A DNA stretch of 7,438 bases from Candidatus Muproteobacteria bacterium (GTDB lineage Bacteria > Pseudomonadota > Gammaproteobacteria > Acidiferrobacterales > Sulfurifustaceae). The position numbers were made by a program, and so were the translations under genes. Where the stretch lies: positions 1 through 7,438 of the forward strand of contig JAHFQD010000086.1 of the NCBI GenBank assembly GCA_023266455.1, given 5' to 3'. This document shows positions 5,436 to 7,438 of the stretch, piece by piece (positions within the stretch are counted from its first letter, which is position 1; every line of letters begins with the position of its first letter). The notes beneath the pieces were generated by a model. That model was given only the letters and a program-made list of their open reading frames with translations. It searched no databases and was not told the DNA's origin.

Positions 5436-5598
5436 ATGTCGGCCGGTATCTAGATAGAACCATGGCATGGCGAATTTTTAGCGTAAATCTATTGCCCCCA
5501 ACCGTCGCGTGAGAGAAAATCGCGCCTCCTCGGCCGCCGTGGCGTAAGGGCGCTACAGCAGTTGGACAACGCTGATTTCACCCCCCATCCAGCCAAGA
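5436..5598 (+). other. Spacer upstream of transketolase
   Basis: 163 bases without a supported gene. It should contain the transketolase promoter, but only a weak candidate is visible: TTGCCC at 5492-5497 with GAAAAT at 5515-5520, 17-base spacer. A perfect 10-base palindrome TATCTAGATA occurs at 5447-5456, just after the MazG-like stop. No hairpin with a T-run marks the end of the upstream transcript, so read-through into transketolase is possible. Confidence 0.35.
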
Positions 5599-7438
5599 AT
5601 GACTGTGAAATCCCCGGTTCCCCCGGTCGAAAAAAAGGGTCAGGTATCCGTCGATCGCCGCACAGCGGCCAATGCGATTCGTGCGCTCGCCATGGACGCG
5701 GTCCAGAAGGCGAACTCCGGTCATCCGGGCGCGCCCATGGGCATGGCCGATATCGCCGAAGTCTTGTGGCGCGATTTCCTCAAACATAATCCGGCGAATC
5801 CTAAATGGTGGGATCGCGACCGCTTCGTACTCTCGAACGGTCACGGCTCGATGTTGTTGTACGCCTTGCTGCACCTCACCGGCTACGACTTGCCGCTGGA
5901 ACAGATTAAAAATTTCCGCCAACTGCATTCGCAGACGCCGGGTCATCCCGAATACGGCGAAACGCCGGGCGTTGAAACCACGACCGGACCGCTCGGCCAA
6001 GGCTTGGCGAACGCCGTCGGTATGGCGATCGCGGAAAAAATTCTCGCTGGCACGTTCAATCGCGACAGCTTGCATATCGTCGATCATTACACCTACGTCT
6101 TCCTCGGCGATGGTTGCCTCATGGAAGGCATCTCGCATGAAGTCTGCTCGCTCGCCGGTACGTTAGGTCTCGGCAAGCTGATCGCGTTCTACGACGACAA
6201 CGGCATTTCCATCGACGGTCACGTCGAAGGTTGGTTTACCGACGACACGCCGAAGCGCTTCGAAGCTTACGGTTGGCATGTGATCCGCGATGTCGACGGT
6301 CACGACGGCGAATCTGTGCGGCGCGCGATTTTGTCCGCGCGCGCGATCAACGACAAGCCGTCGATGATTTGCTGCAAGACCGTGATCGGTTACGGCGCGC
6401 CGAACTTGTCCGGCTCGCACGATGCGCATGGCGCCCCGCTTGGCCCGGATGAGATCAAGGCTACGCGTGCAAATTTGGAATGGCCGTACGCAGAGTTCGA
6501 GATTCCGAAAGAAATTTATTCCGCGTGGGACGCGCGCGCCGATGGTGTGACGGCGGAGAAGTCTTGGAACGATAAATTCGCGGCGTATAAAAAAGCGCAT
6601 CCTCAGTTGGCCGCCGAGTTCGAGCGCCGTCTCGACGGCGAATTCCCGGCGAATTGGGAAGCCAAGGCATTCGACTACATCAAAGCGACAGCGGCGAAAG
6701 CTGAGACCATCGCCTCGCGCAAAGCGAGTTTGAACGCGATCAACGCCTACGCGCCGTTGCTGCCGGAAATGATCGGCGGTTCGGCGGATCTCGCCGGTTC
6801 CAATTTGACGATGGGCAAAGACGCGCGCGGCATCAGCAACACCGTGTCCGACGGCAATTACATCTATTACGGCGTGCGCGAATTCGGCATGACCGCGATC
6901 ATGAACGGCCTGGCCTTACACGGCGGATTTATTCCATTCGGCGGCACGTTCCTGGTGTTCTCCGACTATGCGCGCAACGCTGTGCGCATGGCGGCGTTGA
7001 TGCAACAGCGCGTGTTGCTGGTGTACACGCACGATTCCATCGGCTTAGGCGAAGACGGTCCGACCCACCAGCCGATCGAGCATTTATCCACGCTGCGTTT
7101 GATCCCCGGCATGTCGGTCTGGCGTCCTTGCGACGCCGTCGAGTCGGCGATCGCCTGGAAGTTAGCGATCGAACGCCATGGACCGACGTCGTTGATATTC
7201 TCGCGCCAAAATCTGCCGCATCAACCGCGTAACGACGAGCAGCTCAAGCAGATTGCGCGCGGCGCTTATGTGTTGTCCGAAGCGGCCGACGGCAAGCCGG
7301 TCGCGGTTCTGATCGCCACCGGTTCCGAAGTCAGTTTGGCGATGGATGCGCAAAAGTTGCTCGCCGCGAGCGGCAAGCACGTGCGCGTGGTGTCCATGCC
7401 CGCGACCGACGTATTCGACGCGCAAGACGCGGCCTATC
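5599..7438 (+). CDS. tkt: Transketolase (3' end cut by the window)
   Basis: Transketolase moves two-carbon ketol units between sugar phosphates in the pentose phosphate pathway, using thiamine diphosphate (ThDP) and a divalent metal. About 613 codons are visible; E. coli TktA has 663, so the last part of the C-terminal domain is missing. Key sites, numbered from this ATG, are [15 protein letters not shown] with H42 (E. coli H26), [20 protein letters not shown] with the cofactor-site histidine near residue 82, GDGCLMEG (170-177, metal/ThDP motif), [21 protein letters not shown] with catalytic E428 (E. coli E411), [16 protein letters not shown] with H478 and H490, and SRQNLPHQ. All catalytic residues seen are intact. 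The N-terminus is about 16 residues longer than E. coli TktA and proline/lysine-rich. AAG just before ATG is a poor ribosome binding site, so the exact start is less sure than the gene. Confidence 0.97.
   Translation, partial: MTVKSPVPPVEKKGQVSVDRRTAANAIRALAMDAVQKANSGHPGAPMGMADIAEVLWRDFLKHNPANPKWWDRDRFVLSNGHGSMLLYALLHLTGYDLPLEQIKNFRQLHSQTPGHPEYGETPGVETTTGPLGQGLANAVGMAIAEKILAGTFNRDSLHIVDHYTYVFLGDGCLMEGISHEVCSLAGTLGLGKLIAFYDDNGISIDGHVEGWFTDDTPKRFEAYGWHVIRDVDGHDGESVRRAILSARAINDKPSMICCKTVIGYGAPNLSGSHDAHGAPLGPDEIKATRANLEWPYAEFEIPKEIYSAWDARADGVTAEKSWNDKFAAYKKAHPQLAAEFERRLDGEFPANWEAKAFDYIKATAAKAETIASRKASLNAINAYAPLLPEMIGGSADLAGSNLTMGKDARGISNTVSDGNYIYYGVREFGMTAIMNGLALHGGFIPFGGTFLVFSDYARNAVRMAALMQQRVLLVYTHDSIGLGEDGPTHQPIEHLSTLRLIPGMSVWRPCDAVESAIAWKLAIERHGPTSLIFSRQNLPHQPRNDEQLKQIARGAYVLSEAADGKPVAVLIATGSEVSLAMDAQKLLAASGKHVRVVSMPATDVFDAQDAAY

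Noticed and set aside
5447..5456. 10-base palindrome TATCTAGATA as a regulator site for transketolase.
   Set aside because: It is short, AT-rich, adjacent to the previous gene's end and far from the transketolase start, with no known match. Chance is likely.
5630..5637. In-frame slippery heptamer A-AAA-AAG at codons 11-13 of transketolase, with a small GCCGC/GCGGC hairpin at 5657-5669, as in programmed -1 frameshifting.
   Set aside because: The hairpin is 19 bases away, longer than usual spacing, and the -1 product would end soon after, at 5789, as a short peptide without a recognisable fold. The run sits in a weakly conserved N-terminal extension. Probably a chance A-run.
5578..6138. Minus-strand open frame of 186 codons opposite transketolase.
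   Set aside because: It lies entirely within and antisense to highly conserved transketolase sequence and shows no family features.

Overview
The window looks like chromosomal DNA from a fairly GC-rich gammaproteobacterium. Three things suggest this: the end of a Pil-Chp-type (twitching motility) hybrid kinase gene followed by two CheW-like genes, a free-standing gammaproteobacterial-type bioA, and a transketolase that follows the E. coli TktA/TktB sequence closely. Most genes share one codon style (many codons ending in G or C). The exception is a visibly AT-richer block at about 2600-3612. I see no rRNA, tRNA, CRISPR array, insertion sequence or integrase.

Layout. (1) 1-1004, plus strand: the last 28 codons of a CheA/ChpA-type hybrid kinase, then two small CheW-domain genes packed tightly behind it (stop codon next to ribosome binding site, 1-base gap). 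These look like the end of a chemotaxis-like operon controlling type IV pili. (2) 1005-1234: a gene-poor spacer with several perfect inverted repeats and an unexplained open frame. (3) 1235-2599, minus strand: bioA, the PLP-dependent aminotransferase of biotin synthesis, standing alone. (4) 2600-2733: a very AT-rich spacer between bioA and a divergent gene. (5) 2734-3612, plus strand: a LamG/concanavalin-like lipoprotein, AT-richer than its surroundings and probably an accessory insertion. (6) 3616-4491, minus strand, convergent with it: a PhnD-like periplasmic solute-binding protein with no transporter genes beside it. (7) 4538-5435, plus strand: a thioredoxin-fold protein with a CNHC active site and a MazG-like nucleotide pyrophosphohydrolase, separated by 4 bases and probably one transcript. 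(8) 5599 to the right edge, plus strand: transketolase, cut by the window after about 613 codons.

How the genes fit together. The left block is one signalling unit. bioA and transketolase are core metabolism (biotin; pentose phosphate pathway/Calvin-type sugar rearrangement). The thioredoxin-like/MazG-like pair may deal with redox stress and nucleotide-pool cleaning, which is inferred only from adjacency. The lipoprotein and the orphan solute-binding protein are envelope proteins of unknown ligand. I found no clear new multi-gene system. The least explained stretches are the structured spacer at 1005-1234 and the low-GC lipoprotein island.
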